Source: Spodoptera frugiperda (Eukaryota > Arthropoda > Insecta > Lepidoptera > Noctuidae). From it: 64,000 nucleotides of DNA. Position 1 is the first letter of the stretch. Every line of letters begins with the position of its first letter. The stretch lies in contig NC_064235.1 in the NCBI RefSeq assembly GCF_023101765.2, positions 6,569,501 through 6,633,500 on the forward strand. Direction: 5' to 3'. Under the pieces are notes generated by a model, which worked only from the letters and a program-made list of their open reading frames with translations, searched no databases and was not told the origin of the DNA. Shown piece after piece: positions 33,401-48,400 of this stretch. A program made the position numbers and the translations under genes.

Positions 33401-36400
33401 ATCGTCCACTAACTCCTCCCCCTCTTGGGTGAGGCGAGAGGAAGTGTCAGACTCTTACTGAGTAAAAGCCACTCTGTTCCTACTCCTGCTTTCCGAGCCG
33501 GTGGCCCGGTAACCCACTAGACAATCCGCAACTCCGGATCAATAAAAATTGTATTATTTTTATGACTTTAATAATTAATATCTGCTCGCTTAACAACCTC
33601 TTTGATCGAGTGGTCGCAAGTGGACATTGCACATTGGCTTTAGTGCCGTAATGTGCACCTCTGCCTATCCCTTCTGGGATAAAATTCGGTTATTTAATCT
33701 ATATCAAACCGTACGGAATGTAGATTACGAGAAGAACGAGCAAGAAACTCCATCGGTACTCATTTAAAAAATACAGCGTTAGCATATTTCGCATCCGGAG
33801 GACACGGTGGAACATAAGGTGGTGGTGTGCCCAGCATGGGCTGTGCACCGCCGTGTCCTCAGGGATATTTAGTCGTCAGTAAGACTCTAACACTCCCTCT
33901 CGGCATTTCTTCTCAGAGTAGTACGATAGGAAATGCCGGCCCCATCTAGTTATTTAAGAGATTGACGTGTAAAAGTGTTATTTTATAACCTATTTGCAAA
34001 ATTAATATCATTTATCTCGCCTTACCCAGGGCGGAATAAATTATTGGATGATCTTCTCCCTCAAAAAAAAGAGTCTGTCACTACCTCTCGCCTCGCCCAT
34101 GGCGAGAGAAGTTACTAGATGATCCCCCCCCCCCCTTAAAAAAAGAGCCTCACCCATATCTTCCTGGACATGACCTCCCACTCCCCGGCCGTGATGGGTT
34201 CCTTGCTGATCATGTTGGGGCCGACCGCGTTGCTCTCGTCTTCGTTAATCATCTCAATTACTGCTGTTGACAAAATATATGGTTATAATATATCTATATA
34301 CTTAATTAACATATAAGGTGTTCTAAAAGTATCCGCCACGGCTTTATTGTAATCTTCAAACACAACACTACCTCCAATAAAACCAGGGCAGACTTTTAAA
34401 GCTCCTTATATAAAATTTCAGCTCAGTTAGAGACATCTATCTTCAGCTTTAAAATTTTATCGCAAGATTCCACTACCCACACACACTTACATAAAATAAA
34501 ATAAAACACAGGCGCGAAGTTGAAAGCTTTTACGTGTGCGGGAGAATTGCACAACTTGATTCCCCCTAGTCCTTTCCATCATCGAACCACAAGACAATCG
34601 GCGAGGCGTCACCGCTTCATGGTAGATATCCCACCCACTCGCACGAAGCGCTTCGCTTCAAGCTTCCTTGTGCGAACTGCTAGAGAGTGGAACTCCTTGC
34701 CGGAGTCTGTGTTTCCTGATGGGTATAACCTGGGTGTCTTCAAAGCCCGAGTGAAAAGGTTGCTTATGGGCAGACGTGCTCCATCGTGGGCCGCATCAGG
34801 CGAGATAGCCGCCAAACGTCGACCCATCAAATGCAAAATAAACTAAACTTACTCCGTTTCTGCCCACAGCTCCTCTGTATAAGAGCACAGGTGACGAGGT
34901 ACAGGTGTAGATGCCCTGACTCCTCGCTGGCCCAGATGAAGTTCAGCTCGGCGCCGCTAGATGGCAGGAAGTACAAAATGTCGTGGACATTGATCCAGGC
35001 GTCTGGAGCTGTCTCCGAGACCAGGATCTGTATGTCTTGGATTGGCTGTAATGGGGGGAGTATTTATATATTCATTTATATACATATTTTAACTACATAG
35101 TAAACAATCGAACAAGTGATTTCAACTCCTGGAGCTGGGAGAGCGTGGGAGAGCTATGCTTCGGCACTGCTGGGTGGGCTCGACTGGAGTGATACCGCGG
35201 CAGTACACCGACGTGAAACAACACTTTCGTTGTGTGAGTGAGGTTACTGGAGCTTCAATTACTCTCCTTCCCAATGCGATTCCCCAACAACCCTTAAATT
35301 CCTAATCCCCAAAAGTCCGGCAACGCACTTGTAACGCCTCTGGTGTTTCGAGTGTTCATGGGCGGTGGCGATTGCTTACCATCAGGTGATTGATACGTCT
35401 GCTTGTTAAGAGGGAAGAGGGGGATTGGAGTAATTGGGCCTCCAGTAACACTCCACTCACACTAAAAAACACAACGCAAGTGTTGTTTCACGTCAGTTTT
35501 CTGAGGCCGTGGTACCACTCCGGTCGAGCCAGCCCATTAATGCCGAAGCATGGCTCTCTCACACTTAAATTTGCGTAGAAAAGTGAGTTAAATTTGAGCA
35601 GATTACATCTTAAAATTGAGTTCCTGATGAATGATTCCCGATGGGTATAACCTGGGTGTCTTCAAGGCCCGAGTGAATAGATTACTTATTAGGCAGGTGT
35701 GCTCCCTCGTAGACCTCATCATCGCTTACCATCAGGCGAGATAGACAAACATCAAACCATCAAATGTAAAAAAAGAGTAGCATTTCAGTAATCAACTCGA
35801 GCAATAATCTAGCAGTAGACTGTTGATGATACTGACCTGTTCATAGCTAGTGGACGGTTCGTGCCGACCGCTGACAGAGCCGGCCATGTCGTAGTGCGCC
35901 GGCGCACAGAACTGCGACAGCGGGATGAGCACCAGCTCCAAGCGCTGCTGCTTCCGATCTAGGAGTTGGGCCCAGACACTGTAAGAAAGAGAGCCATCAG
36001 ACCACCACAGATGGGGCCCAGTAGGGCTGATGCCTGATCCGGAGCTGCGGACTACCTAGCGGGTTTACCGGGGCTCCGGCTCGTAAAGCAGGAGTAGGAA
36101 CGGAGTGGTTTTTAGTCAGTAAGATTCTGACACTCCCTCTCGCCTCGCCCAAGGCGGGAGAAGTCACAAAAACGGCATTTTGGGTGTTTTTCCACCAGAG
36201 ATGTGCTATGTAGCTATGCTACGAAAATGTAATAACTAAGCTGTGAAACTATATGACGGTTTCCACTGATACTAAGCTATGTAGCTGTGCGAGGAAGATG
36301 TGCAGCTATCTATATACGATGTATCCATAATAAGGAAGCTATCCATAACACGCATCTTTCCATATAAAAAACATAGCTTAGTTGAACCCGTTTCCACCAG

Positions 36401-39400
36401 TGCTAAGCTATATGTACCAATAAATATGATTGGTGGAAGCCAAACGCATCCACAACAACGTAGCATAGCACATCTCCGAAGGAAAAGCACCCTTATTATT
36501 ACATTTATATGGTTCTCTTCTGCCGATAATGATGATGATTGTTTTTTTTTTATGAAACAAGCCGGTAATCGAGCAGACGTATTACCTGATGGTAAGCAAT
36601 CGCCGCCGCCCATGGACACTTGAAACACCAGAGGCGTTACAAGTGCGTTGCCGGCTTTTTGGGAGTTAGGAATTTAAGGGTTGTTGTTCGGGAATCAGGG
36701 ATGGGGAAGATTGGGAAGGGGGGAATTGGGCCTCCGGTGAGTGAGGTACTCACACAACGAAACACAACGCAAGCGTTGTTTCACGTAGGTTTTCTGTGAG
36801 GCCTCTTGTTTTATCAGAAAAAAAATACTCACTACTGTCCATCAGGTGTCCACCCGACCCTGGCGAGGTACTCGAACCAGGGGAAGCATTCCTTCAGCGG
36901 CTGCTTCAGCTCGTACCATCGAAGGTCCACCACCTCCATGCAACCGTTGCTCGTGTCGCCTACTGAAAGATATGTTTAAAATAACTATTAAGACATGTAC
37001 TGAATTGAATGACCTACGATAATGGACCCCCTGTAATCCAACATGTGTTTGATTAATAATTCTTGATTATTTTAGTGGATATGGACATACATACATAAAT
37101 TGAGTATGATATGTAATTCAAAGTACATATAATATAATATATTATCATTGGATATGGCTTTGTAGGATTACAAAGAACTCTTTTGTAAAAAAATCCGGAC
37201 TACAGGTCTTAGGCATTGCTCTATAAACCGACAAATTCAATAGTCCAACACTGACACTGCCCTGTATGTTGTCGGGTTACCGGAGGTCTACTGTATTTTT
37301 TATGGCTTTACGAAAACTTTTCGAGCAAGGTCGAATAATTTCCAGTGATATCGGGGCTCATAAGCATCACTCACACAACGAAACACAACGCGAGCGTTGT
37401 TTCACATCGGTGTCTGTGAGGCCGTATGGTATCACTCCGGTCGAGCCAACCCAGCAGTGCCGAAGCATGGCACTTATTAAGGTTAGGAATTTAAGGGTTA
37501 TTTGGGAATCGGGGATTGGGAAGGGGAGTAATTGGGCCTCCGGTAACCTCACTCACACAACGCAAGCGTTGTTTCACGTCAATTTTCTGTGAGGCCGTGG
37601 TATCACTCCGGTCGAGCCGGCCCAGCAGTGAGCATGGCTCTGTCTACTCTACTTACAATGCTCCGAAGCTCCCTCGTGGTAGTAATCTAGGACGGTGGAG
37701 GAAGTAGCCTTCTGGAGCCTGAAGGTCAGCATCTTCAGCGAGGACTTGGCGTTAGGAGTACCAGCTCGGGGAAACCTGGTGGACCAAGAATTTAGTATTA
37801 AATAAAATTTATATTGTGGATATCCCACCCACACGCACGAAGCGCTTCGCTTCAAGCTTCCTTGTGCGAACTGCTAGGGAGTGGAACTCCTTGCCGGAGT
37901 CTGTGTTTCCTGATGGGTATAACCTGGGTGTCTTCAAGGCCCGAGTGAATAGGTTGCTTATGGGCAGACGTGCTCCATCGTAGGCCGCATCATCACTTAC
38001 CATCAGGCGAGATAGCGGCCAAACGTCGACCCATTTAATAAAAAAAAAAAAAATCCGTAATATATCTACACTATACTCTATATAGGGTGACTGGTAATTA
38101 GTGAACGATATTTAAACACGTGATTGTACTCATGATTACAAACAAATTTTCCAAAAAAACGTTTTTGTATACTCGTTACTTTTATTTTTATCGCAATAAC
38201 AAAACAACAAATTTTTGCGGGTGCGTACTTTCGCATGATCAGCTGTTAGCAGCGAGGCGGCCGCGTTATCGGAACATTCGTAAGTATTTTGGAACTTTAC
38301 ACGCGCAACGCGCATACTAAAGAAATTTTGTATGAAAAGAAAAATTACTCATGATCAATAATTATTTATCTATATCTATAACATAAAAATAAGTCGGGTT
38401 TTCCTTCCTGACGCTATAACTCCAGAACGCACGAACCGATTTCCACGGTTTCTCATTCGTTGGAAAGGTCTCGGGCTCCGTGTGGTTTATAGCAAAGAAA
38501 AAAACAGGAAAAATTCAATAGAAAAGCGGGAAAACATGGAAAATCATTAGCAAAACGTAGTTCGCCAGATTTGCTAGTAATTACAATTGTAATGTTCAAA
38601 CACAATACTACCTCCCATAAAAGCCGTAACAGATACTTTTAGAAGACCTTATATACGTAATGATGCACTGGATCCATACCTGAACTCCTCAACCTCCCCG
38701 CTGGTGGACTGCGAGGACGGGAAGCAGTATATCTTCACCTCGCTCTCGTCCACCTCCTCATACACTATCCTATATATGTCATCTGGAATAATACAAACAA
38801 ATTATATAACTTAACTGCACGATTGGTGCGATTCCCGCACGGAGCAACTCTTTGTGTGATCAGCAAATTGTTGTTTCTGGTCTTGTCATGTGTATGTGAA
38901 ATTATATGTTTGTAAACGCACCCACGACACAGGGGAAAGCCCTAGTGTGGACTGTTTTAAAAAATAAATAAATAACTAGCCTCAAAGTGAAAGTCATGGC
39001 ATTTATTTCAATTAATCCTTTAATTAAGCACTTTTGAAACGTCAAATTGAATCGTCCGTCAGTGAAGCTAGGTGCCCGTTCCAAAGTGTAGCTTCGAATG
39101 GAGAAGAACGAGCAAGAAACTCCATCGTTACTCTTTTTAAATAATCTACTAGCAGCTTCGTTTGCATTCTTAGGGCAAAAACCTAAGTTTTTAAAAAGGA
39201 GCACGCTCTTTTCTTAAGGTTTGAAGGTCATGTCAAGTGTGGGAGAGCCATGCTTCGGCACTGCTGGACCGGCTCGACCGGAGTGATACCACGGCCTCAC
39301 AGAAAACTGACGTGAAACAACGCTTGCGTTGTGTTTCGTCGTGTATCTGAGGTTACCAGAGGTCCAATTACCCAATCTTACAACCCTTAAATTCATAACC

Positions 39401-42400
39401 CCCAAAAGGCCGGCAACGCACTTGTAACGATTCTGGTGTTACATCCATGGGCGGCGGCGATTGCTTACCATCAGGTGATCCGTCTCCTCGTTTACCGGCT
39501 TATACAAAACAAACTCCCCGTTTAACGGCTCTTGACAAGCCTCTCTACTTGGATTGATCTCCTTAACAATAGTAAGCTGTTTTGGGCTGTTCATGAAGAA
39601 GACGTACCTTCAGCCTGTGGTTGCCACCAGAAGCCGGTATACCGGGAGAACTCCTCCTGTGTCACGTAGCAAGGGACTCCGGCCTGGCGAGGGTCATCTG
39701 CTAACCTGGATGGAGAGGTCACGATTAGGATGGGTGGGCAAATGGATACTAAACATCTTTAAACATTGAAGAATTAATTTTGGTTGTAACTTTTTTTACA
39801 TTTAATGGGTCGACGTTTGGCCATTATCTCACCTGATGGTAAGTGATAATGCGGCCTACGGTAGAGCTCGTCTGCCCATAAGCAACCTGACTCGGGCTTT
39901 GAAGACACCCAGGTTATACCCATCAGTTTCATGAGACATACTAAATTAATTATTATGTTATCTACATACTCACGTAACTGTTTGACAAGGAACTCGACTA
40001 GTTTCAAGCCATGCTAGAGGCTCATATTCATGAGCAGCATAATAATAAATTTATTTTGGTATAAAAAATGGCCGACTACGACCTATGGTTAAGTGTTCAC
40101 TAGTACGGCTAACAAGGGGTATTTTTTTAAAAGGGGGCAAATCATCAAATGTCTTTTCCTGCCTTGGGTGAGGCGAGAGGGAGTGTGAGACTCTTACTGA
40201 CTAAAAACTACCCCGTTCCTACTCCTGCTTTTCGAGCCAGAGCCCCGGTAAACCTACTAGGTAGTCCGCAGCTCCAGATCAGACCCATCTGTGGTGGGAT
40301 TTGATTTCCAAGTTGGCAAAATAACTGGGCCTATTTTTCGGTTTTTCAAACTTTTCACAATAGTAGCACGGAGTCTGGAATCGTGCTCAGCTATATAGCA
40401 ATAAGCTCACTCCCTGATTACATGGCACTTATAACACAAATGGTGACAAGTGGACTGTACATTGTACAGCGGCATTACGTGCCGTAATGTCACATCTGCC
40501 TACCCCTTCGTGAAGATAAAAAGAATAATTTTAAATAGCTTAACATAACAAAATACTAACCGATCAGGCTCATGACCCTTGCACGCATACGTCAGTCGTG
40601 TAGGCCGTCTTAGTTGCCCGCCTGCCAACCAGATGTCGCCTCTAGCGGCGTGGGCCACCAACTCTGGGGCGCGGGGACACATCGCCGGGGTTAGGGGCGC
40701 CCCCCCACCCGTGTTTAGGCAACGGGGGACGAGAGGGGGTGACTGGAAACAAATTAAATAATAATTTAAAAAGTATAACACATATTAATAGCCTATAAGT
40801 GGCCACTGCTGACCAAAGGCCTCTTCGCACACGGAGAAGGTTTGAGCATTAATCACCACGCTTGCTCAATGCGGGTTGGCGATTCCAATTTTTTTTTATG
40901 TTATAAGCCGGTTAACGGTCATACGTATCACCTGATGTTAAGCAATTCTGTCGCTCATGGACACTCGAAACATCAGAGGCATTACAAGTGCGTTGCCTTT
41001 TGGGGATTAGGAATTTGAGGATTGTTGGGGAATAGGGGATTGGGAAAATGGGAAGGGGGTAATTGGGCCTTTGGTAACCTCACACAACAAAACCTAATAA
41101 AAGCGTGTTACAATAGTTGTGAATGTGGAAAAGCATGTTTACATTAAAAAGAGTCATTTGAGGATACTGACCTGTGTGGACCCCTCATCGGCGACAAACA
41201 ACGAGGATGCACAAGGGAACATGATCTTTCCGGAGCTCTGATGCAGCTCATACGAGGCTATGCCCCAGGCAGCCACCCTCTGCCGCTCCCATAGCAGCTG
41301 TTCCTCTCTCGACCACTTCCCTGATGATACACCGAGAGCCACGTTTGATTCGATCAGCGGTTTCCAGTCCAATCTGCAACAAAAACAATTTTATGAAAAG
41401 CATGAAAACGAGCTGACGGATCACCTGATGGTAAACAATTAGCACCGCCTGTGGACACTCGGAACAGCCTTACGCGATGCGCCGTACGCATACTTGCAAT
41501 AGCATGGCTACTGATAAAACTACCATGTTTAATAAAGGATAACTCTGAACGAACTGAAATTTGGAACTTGACGCCATAGTAACTTTTATTCAGCTCAAAA
41601 TTACCTATCTAATGATGTAACACACATAGCTATTGGAAGTGGGACCAATATTTGCATCCTCTTTTTAGAGATGTAAGTATGCTATTTGACGCAAAAAAAA
41701 AAAAATTATGACATTATAAGTTGCGATCTCCTACAGAATTCATAGAAAAGTAACGTTTTTGACATTTCAATAAAAGTATTGAATATGACTACATAGTAGG
41801 AAACTACACTCGGCGTCACAAAAATCGCACATCTTTAAAAGTTCCCTTCATAGTCATTTTAACCCTATTAATCAATGGCAGACATATGACTGTAAGGTAT
41901 CATTGGAAAGGCAATTCATTTAAGTTTAAGAATAAATCAATGGATTTGGTTTTTTGTTTACCAGGGAATAAAAAAGCAAGCAAATGCAAATGGTTAAAAA
42001 GTTACATTTTATTTTATCAGCAATAAACAACTTAAAACCTAGTGTTACCCTCCCTAGCCCTGACGTCTGCTTCCATGCTTTCTCTCATGGACGAATTAAT
42101 GTGACAACAGTCTCTTGAGGAATGTTATCCCATTCTGAATATTTTGACAACATTTTTTTAACGTTACGTGCTGATGAGATCTGTTGTGTTTAGGAATTCT
42201 AATTGTTGTTAATTTAAAGGTCGTTAAACGTACTTTCAATTGATACCAATATTAATAAGGTGTAATGTATTCGTTACTGGCGGGACATGTTTTAAACTTA
42301 CAATTTTCCAAGAGGTGCGATTTTTGTGACGCCGAGTGTATAATGACATTTAGCTTTAATCTTATTCAATGACGTATTCTGGCATGCGTTTAATAATAGT

Positions 42401-45400
42401 GACAAATATCTATTAATAATTTTGTTTACAAATGTGTACAACATAATAATTTTATTATGATATAATAACAAATACATAGTTTCTACTTATACCCTTATAT
42501 CCCTTGGGCGCTTTTATTTGTGCAAAAACGTACTTATTGCAAATAATAGGGATGATGACGACGTATGAAAATTAAAAATCCATTTAGTCCGTCAGTCAGG
42601 TAATGTAAAAATATTAGACACGTACGTTTTTTATTTTGTCATATAAGGTAACAATACTTAGATAAAACGAATCAAAGTTTAGGAGTGAAAGCAAATACGT
42701 CATTTCTACGTAGAAGTGACGTCTATGACGTCTATAAAACGTACCTATAAGTAATTTTAAATGAATATATCTTCGAAAGTATTTGTTTCTGTAAAAAGAT
42801 AAAAAAATACGTGTCTAATATTATAGAATAATCTACAAGACAGACATGAAAAGAAAATAGTAATCTTTTGTGTAAGCCTGGTGATATATTATGCATGTAT
42901 TATACATATAAACCTTCCTCTTGAATCACTATCTATTAAAAAACCGCATCAAAATCCGTTGCGTAGTTTTAAAGATTTAAGCATACAAAGGGACATAGGG
43001 ACAGAGAAAGCGACTTTGTTTTATACTATGTAGTTATTATGACGTCATTTAACTATTTCTTTCTTTAGATGAGTTACCGTTTCATTGTTAAATATTTCAA
43101 TAAAATTATTAATTATATAGGTATGACAAATACCTAATAATTAATATGACCCTATCAACAGAAACACAATGGTGACACGTTGAATAGATAAAATTAATAA
43201 GAGAAAGTTATATTTACGTAAACAGCAAGATAACTAATCCATGTATACTAATATTATAAATGGGAAAGTTTGTGTGTTTGTTTGTCCCTTGTTCACATCG
43301 CAACGGAGTAAGTTTATAACATGTTTTTTTTGTGTGAAGTTAGTTATGGTGGCTGGAGAGTGACATAGGTTACCTTTTGTCTCTTTCTAACCCCCCACTT
43401 TTTAAAATGAGAGGTAGAAATTAGTACGGTACATTCTGCAAGAAAGAAAACTAAAAATTGATATGAAGACTTATGGTGGAATTCTCAAACGTCACTCAAT
43501 TTTAAGACGCTCTCAGAAATAGTTATGTAACTTTAAATTATTTACAAAACGAAAGAGACAGCACGGTATTTAAGTATAACTTAAAATCGAGTAGCATTTC
43601 AGTATTCGGATTTTTATATCACTAAAAAAATTTACTAAAAAAATCACGGTTTAGTTACGCAAATTAATGGAGAAAATCTGTACTAGTTTCGAATCACAGA
43701 GGGACTCTTCATCGTGTGCAGCGAGCGCAAACGCGGCGATATCGCGCAGCCTACTCTGACTAACAATAAAAAGTTTTTTTTTAAGCTAACGCCTTTTAAA
43801 ACGCATACAAAGTCGCGGTGTTAAGCTAGTTTCACATAAATAAACTGTATAGTTGTAATTCAATAGATTATCATGTTGTAATTACTTAAATTAAATGACA
43901 TGCACACACCCTTTACTTACTCATACTGCTTATAAATTAACACTAGCTTCTTATTGTGACTTCATCCGCATTCCCGTGAGATGAAATGAAATTAATTTAT
44001 TATCTGTAAATAGGCTACAAAAGAGCACTGTTACTCGTCAAAAAGCATGGATAAAATCCAGACCATAATCTACCCCTGTTCCGAATTTAATCCACATCCC
44101 TTCAGGCGTTTTGACGTAATTGAGTAACAAACATACACACAAGACAAACTTTCGCATTTATAGCAAGTTGTACAAAACATTAATACTAGTTTTGTTAACT
44201 TATTGTACCTATGCAGATTGCTTCCAACCTAGCGATGTCTAGTCATTGGAGGAGGACTGTGGGAGGCAGTGGACAGTACATGGCCGTCGGTCTACAGTGG
44301 CCTACGGGGGCCCTCAACATTCGTGAGCAGGGAATTAAAATAATAACTTCCTAATTTTTTATTTCGTCCAAGACTCCAAATAAGTAATTAATTCTTTTTT
44401 TCCCGCGTAAAGCATGCGTGCAAAACTTGGCAGCAACTTTAGGAAAATTAACATTAACATAAGGCCCTAAACATGGGCTACCCGGTAAGTCCCCTCTTTG
44501 AGGCTTGAGATACAGAGTGGGAAGTCATTGGATAAATTTCCCCTCTCAAAAAAAAAAAAAGAAGAAAAATGGGGTTCCCAAATAAATTGTTATACAGAGA
44601 TACAAAGACACGCTATGCTGCTGCATGTGACAGACATGTTTATGCTTTGGTTTGACAACCATAATATTCTACTACCTATATTACTTTAAATAAATGATGA
44701 TATTTACGAGTATGACAAACCATGTAGGTAGGTAATTAATACTCATTTTTATTTTTATAGACACGAGTCTAAAGTTTAAACGCAATAAAAGTATGATAAT
44801 AACATATAATTATTAAAATATTGAGCAGAATGTTTAATTTTAAAGTTATCTGTGTCAATTGTAAGGACAAAAATTATGTAAGGTCAATGGACTGTATGTT
44901 TAGCGGGCTTTTCCACCAGAGATGTGCTATGTAGGTATGCTACGAAGATGTAATAGCTAAGCTGTGAAACTATGTGACCGTTTCCACTGATACTCAGCTA
45001 TGTAGCTGTGCGAGGAAGATGTGCTGCTTGAGTATGCCATGTATTGGTAGTAGGGAATACATTCATAGCAATTAGCATGCATCTTTCCATATAAAAAACT
45101 AGCATGGCTGAGTCCATTGCCACTAGTGCTATGCTATGTGTACCAAGAAATATGATTGGTGCAAGCCTAATGCATCTACAGCAATGTAGCATAGCACATC
45201 TCTGGTAGAAAAGCACCCTTATTTATTGTAAATTTATATATATATATATGCAACAACACGCCTTTTATCCCCAAAATAGAAGGCGGAGGTGCGCCTGCAC
45301 ATTACGGCATGTAATACTACTATACAATGATATGATAATATACTACTAATACAAATACTACAAAAACCTAGATGTCTTCATGACTTTAAGCCTAACAAGA

Positions 45401-48400
45401 AAACATATGGGACTACATAAAATGGTAAAACCCAGCCAAGTAATGAGCATCAAAAACAAAAATTTAATAATAATTATATAAGTATGATTCTCTAATTTAT
45501 ATACTTCAAATATTATTTTTTGTGACATAAAGTAATAAAAAAACTTAACAGACATAAAGAAACAAGGTTCAAAAAACTTGAATGGAATTCTAATTAGAAT
45601 ACAAATTACTGAATTAATTATTATTTTACACAAAAACTAATTTTATAGTCATTAACATGATTTCCAAGAGATTATAAGTACTGTTATTGTGATTTTGAAA
45701 TAGTATATTTGTTTGTACAATATGTGGAATTGCCTACAGCAAAATGTAGTTATTTAGATATAAACAAGAAATAGTTAAAACAAAGAATATTATCATTAAT
45801 TCATTTCTCTGCATAAAACTAAACAATGGCACCCATCTTTATTTATTAATGGCACTTAACTTTTTTTCCTCAAGGAACAATCCAAACAGCCTGTTTATTT
45901 TTAAACCAAGGAAAACCCATACAGCCTTGGTCATTATGGGCGGTGGACACCACGGCGGGTATGTTGCGAGGCCGGCCTCACGGAGGCCTCGCAATACTCT
46001 GGAGAAAAAGTGTGTTTAGTGATGTGTCGGTGGTTCCGTGCAACAATTCGCGGATATGTGCTGTCAAAATAGTGCTTAATTCAAGGTCAGTGCTGTTATT
46101 CAATGTGTATATGCCGACGGACTTGTCCTGTAATTTACCTGAATTCACAGACTGCCTGAGCTTGGTGAGTGCTATCATTGATAATTTTAATGTGGAGACT
46201 TGTTATATGCTAGGAGACTATAATGCGCACCCATCAGAGAAGTTCTACAATGAACTTAGAAACTTTTGTTTAGACTCAGATTGGATATGTGTTGATACAG
46301 AGTTATTAGGAATAGACTCAGACACGTACACCTTTGTGAGTGACGCTCACGGCTCTCGTAGATGGTTGGATCACTGCGTGGTTACAAAGGCCGCTCGTAA
46401 TTCTGTTGTTGGAGCGAGTGTTATTTACGACGTATTTTGGTCTGATCACTATCCATTGGTAGTAGAATGTATATTTAATAGTGTTTGTATTAAACAATAC
46501 GACTCTTTTTATGTACAAAATAATGTCTTGTGGGGAGAAAGAAGTCCTGACCAAATAAAGTCTTATTCCATGGCATGCCATGAGAGACTGCGGCTAATTG
46601 ATTTCCCTGATGAGCTAAGATTTTGTTGTGATAAAGCCTGTCAGCAGCGCGCCCATCGTCACACAATTGATAAGATGTATGATGACATTGTGAAAGCCTT
46701 ATCTGAATCAGCTGCGATGGGTCGAGCGAGCAACATTCGTAGGAAAAATAAGGTTGTGTTGGGATGGAACAAGCATGTTGGTGACGCTTACAGGGACGCC
46801 AGACTGAAGTTTCGTGTGTGGATTGCGGGTGGTAAGCCTTCTGCAGGTCCAAGTTTTGCTGAGATGTGCGAGGCTAGAAAGATATTCAAGTCTCGACTAC
46901 GATGGTGTCAGTCACACCAAGAGCAAATACGAATGGATATTCTGGCTTCGCATCACTCAAGTAGGGATTTTCGTTCTTTCTGGAAGGACACGAATAAGTT
47001 AAGCAGTAAGCCTGGCCTTCCTGTATGTGTCAATGGAGTGAGTGATTCTGTGAGCATTGCCAATCTTTTTAAGGAGCACTTCAGAGTTGAGTCACCACTG
47101 GGCCCCAGCGAGTCTTTGCCTGATGTTGCGGACCATCATGATCTTGGAATAAGATTTACTGCCAAGGAGGTCAAAGGTGTCTTAAACGCCATGACGAGAG
47201 GTAAATCGCCGGGTCATGATGGTCTCAGCATTGAGCATCTCAGGTTTGCGGGTGCACACTTGCCAAGAGTGCTGGCAATGTTCCTAAATTTTTGTGTAAG
47301 TCATGCGTATTTACCAAGCAATCTTACTAGAACTATTGTTGTTCCTATTGTTAAAAGTAAAGCTGGCGACCACGCCGACCTTAAGAATTATAGGCCAATT
47401 TCTCTAGCTACTGTAATAGCGAAAGTTCTTGACAGCCTACTTAATAAACAGCTAACAAGCCACGTTCAGCTACACGATAATCAGTTCGGTTTTCGTCCAG
47501 GTTTGTCAACGGAGAGTGCCATTTTGGGCTTGAAGTGGGCTGTCAGGTACTATGCGGATAGGGATACACCTATTTATGCTTGTTTCCTCGACCTTTCCAA
47601 GGCATTTGATCTGGTCTCGTACAATATCCTTTGGAGTAAGCTTGAGAAAGCTGGAGTCCCCTCGGGATTAGTCAATATTCTTAGATATTGGTATGGGGGC
47701 CAGATCAACCAGGTTCGTTGGGCTGGAGCATTGTCGGAGCCGTACAGATTGGAATGCGGGGTGAGGCAGGGAGGGTTGGCTTCGCCTTTGCTTTTCAATT
47801 TGTATATTAATGAGCTGATCGAGGTGCTCAGCGGGGAGCGGGTGGGCTGTTACATTGATGGGGTGTGTTTTAACAACATAAGCTATGCCGATGACATGGT
47901 CCTGCTGAGCGCCTCGGTCTGCGGTCTCCGCAAATTGCTTGCCATCTGTGAGGCTTATGCAAAGCTTCATGGTTTGGTGTACAATGTGGCAAAGAGTGAG
48001 GTCATGGTTTTTGAGGCCGGTGGTCGGAGTCCTGACACAGTCCCATCAGTAAATCTATATGGAGTAGCTCTCCGGAGAGTATTTAAGTTCAAATACTTAG
48101 GACACCTCTTGACCGCTGACCTCAAAGACAATGACGATATTGAGAGGGAGCGAAGGGCATTGTCGGTTAGAGCTAATATGATAGCTCGCAGGTTTGCTCG
48201 TTGCTCTCCCTGTGTAAAAATGACTTTGTTTCGTGCATTTTGTTCTTCGTTTTACACGTGCAGCCTGTGGGCTTCATATACTCAGAAATCGTACAGTGCC
48301 CTTCGCGTTCAGTATAATAACGCGTTCCGGGTGTTGGTGGGGCTGCCACGCTTCTGTAGCGCATCAGGGATGTTTGCTGAGGCTCGCGTCGACTGTTTTT

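Noticed and set aside
40642..40830. Proline-rich frame overlapping DPP8/9 exon 3
   Set aside because: Same-strand shadow frame of a GC-rich exon; the exon frame matches the DPP family and joins in phase.
46490..46852. Antisense frame over the LINE ORF2
   Set aside because: It is on the opposite strand of a conserved RT/endonuclease frame; a shadow.
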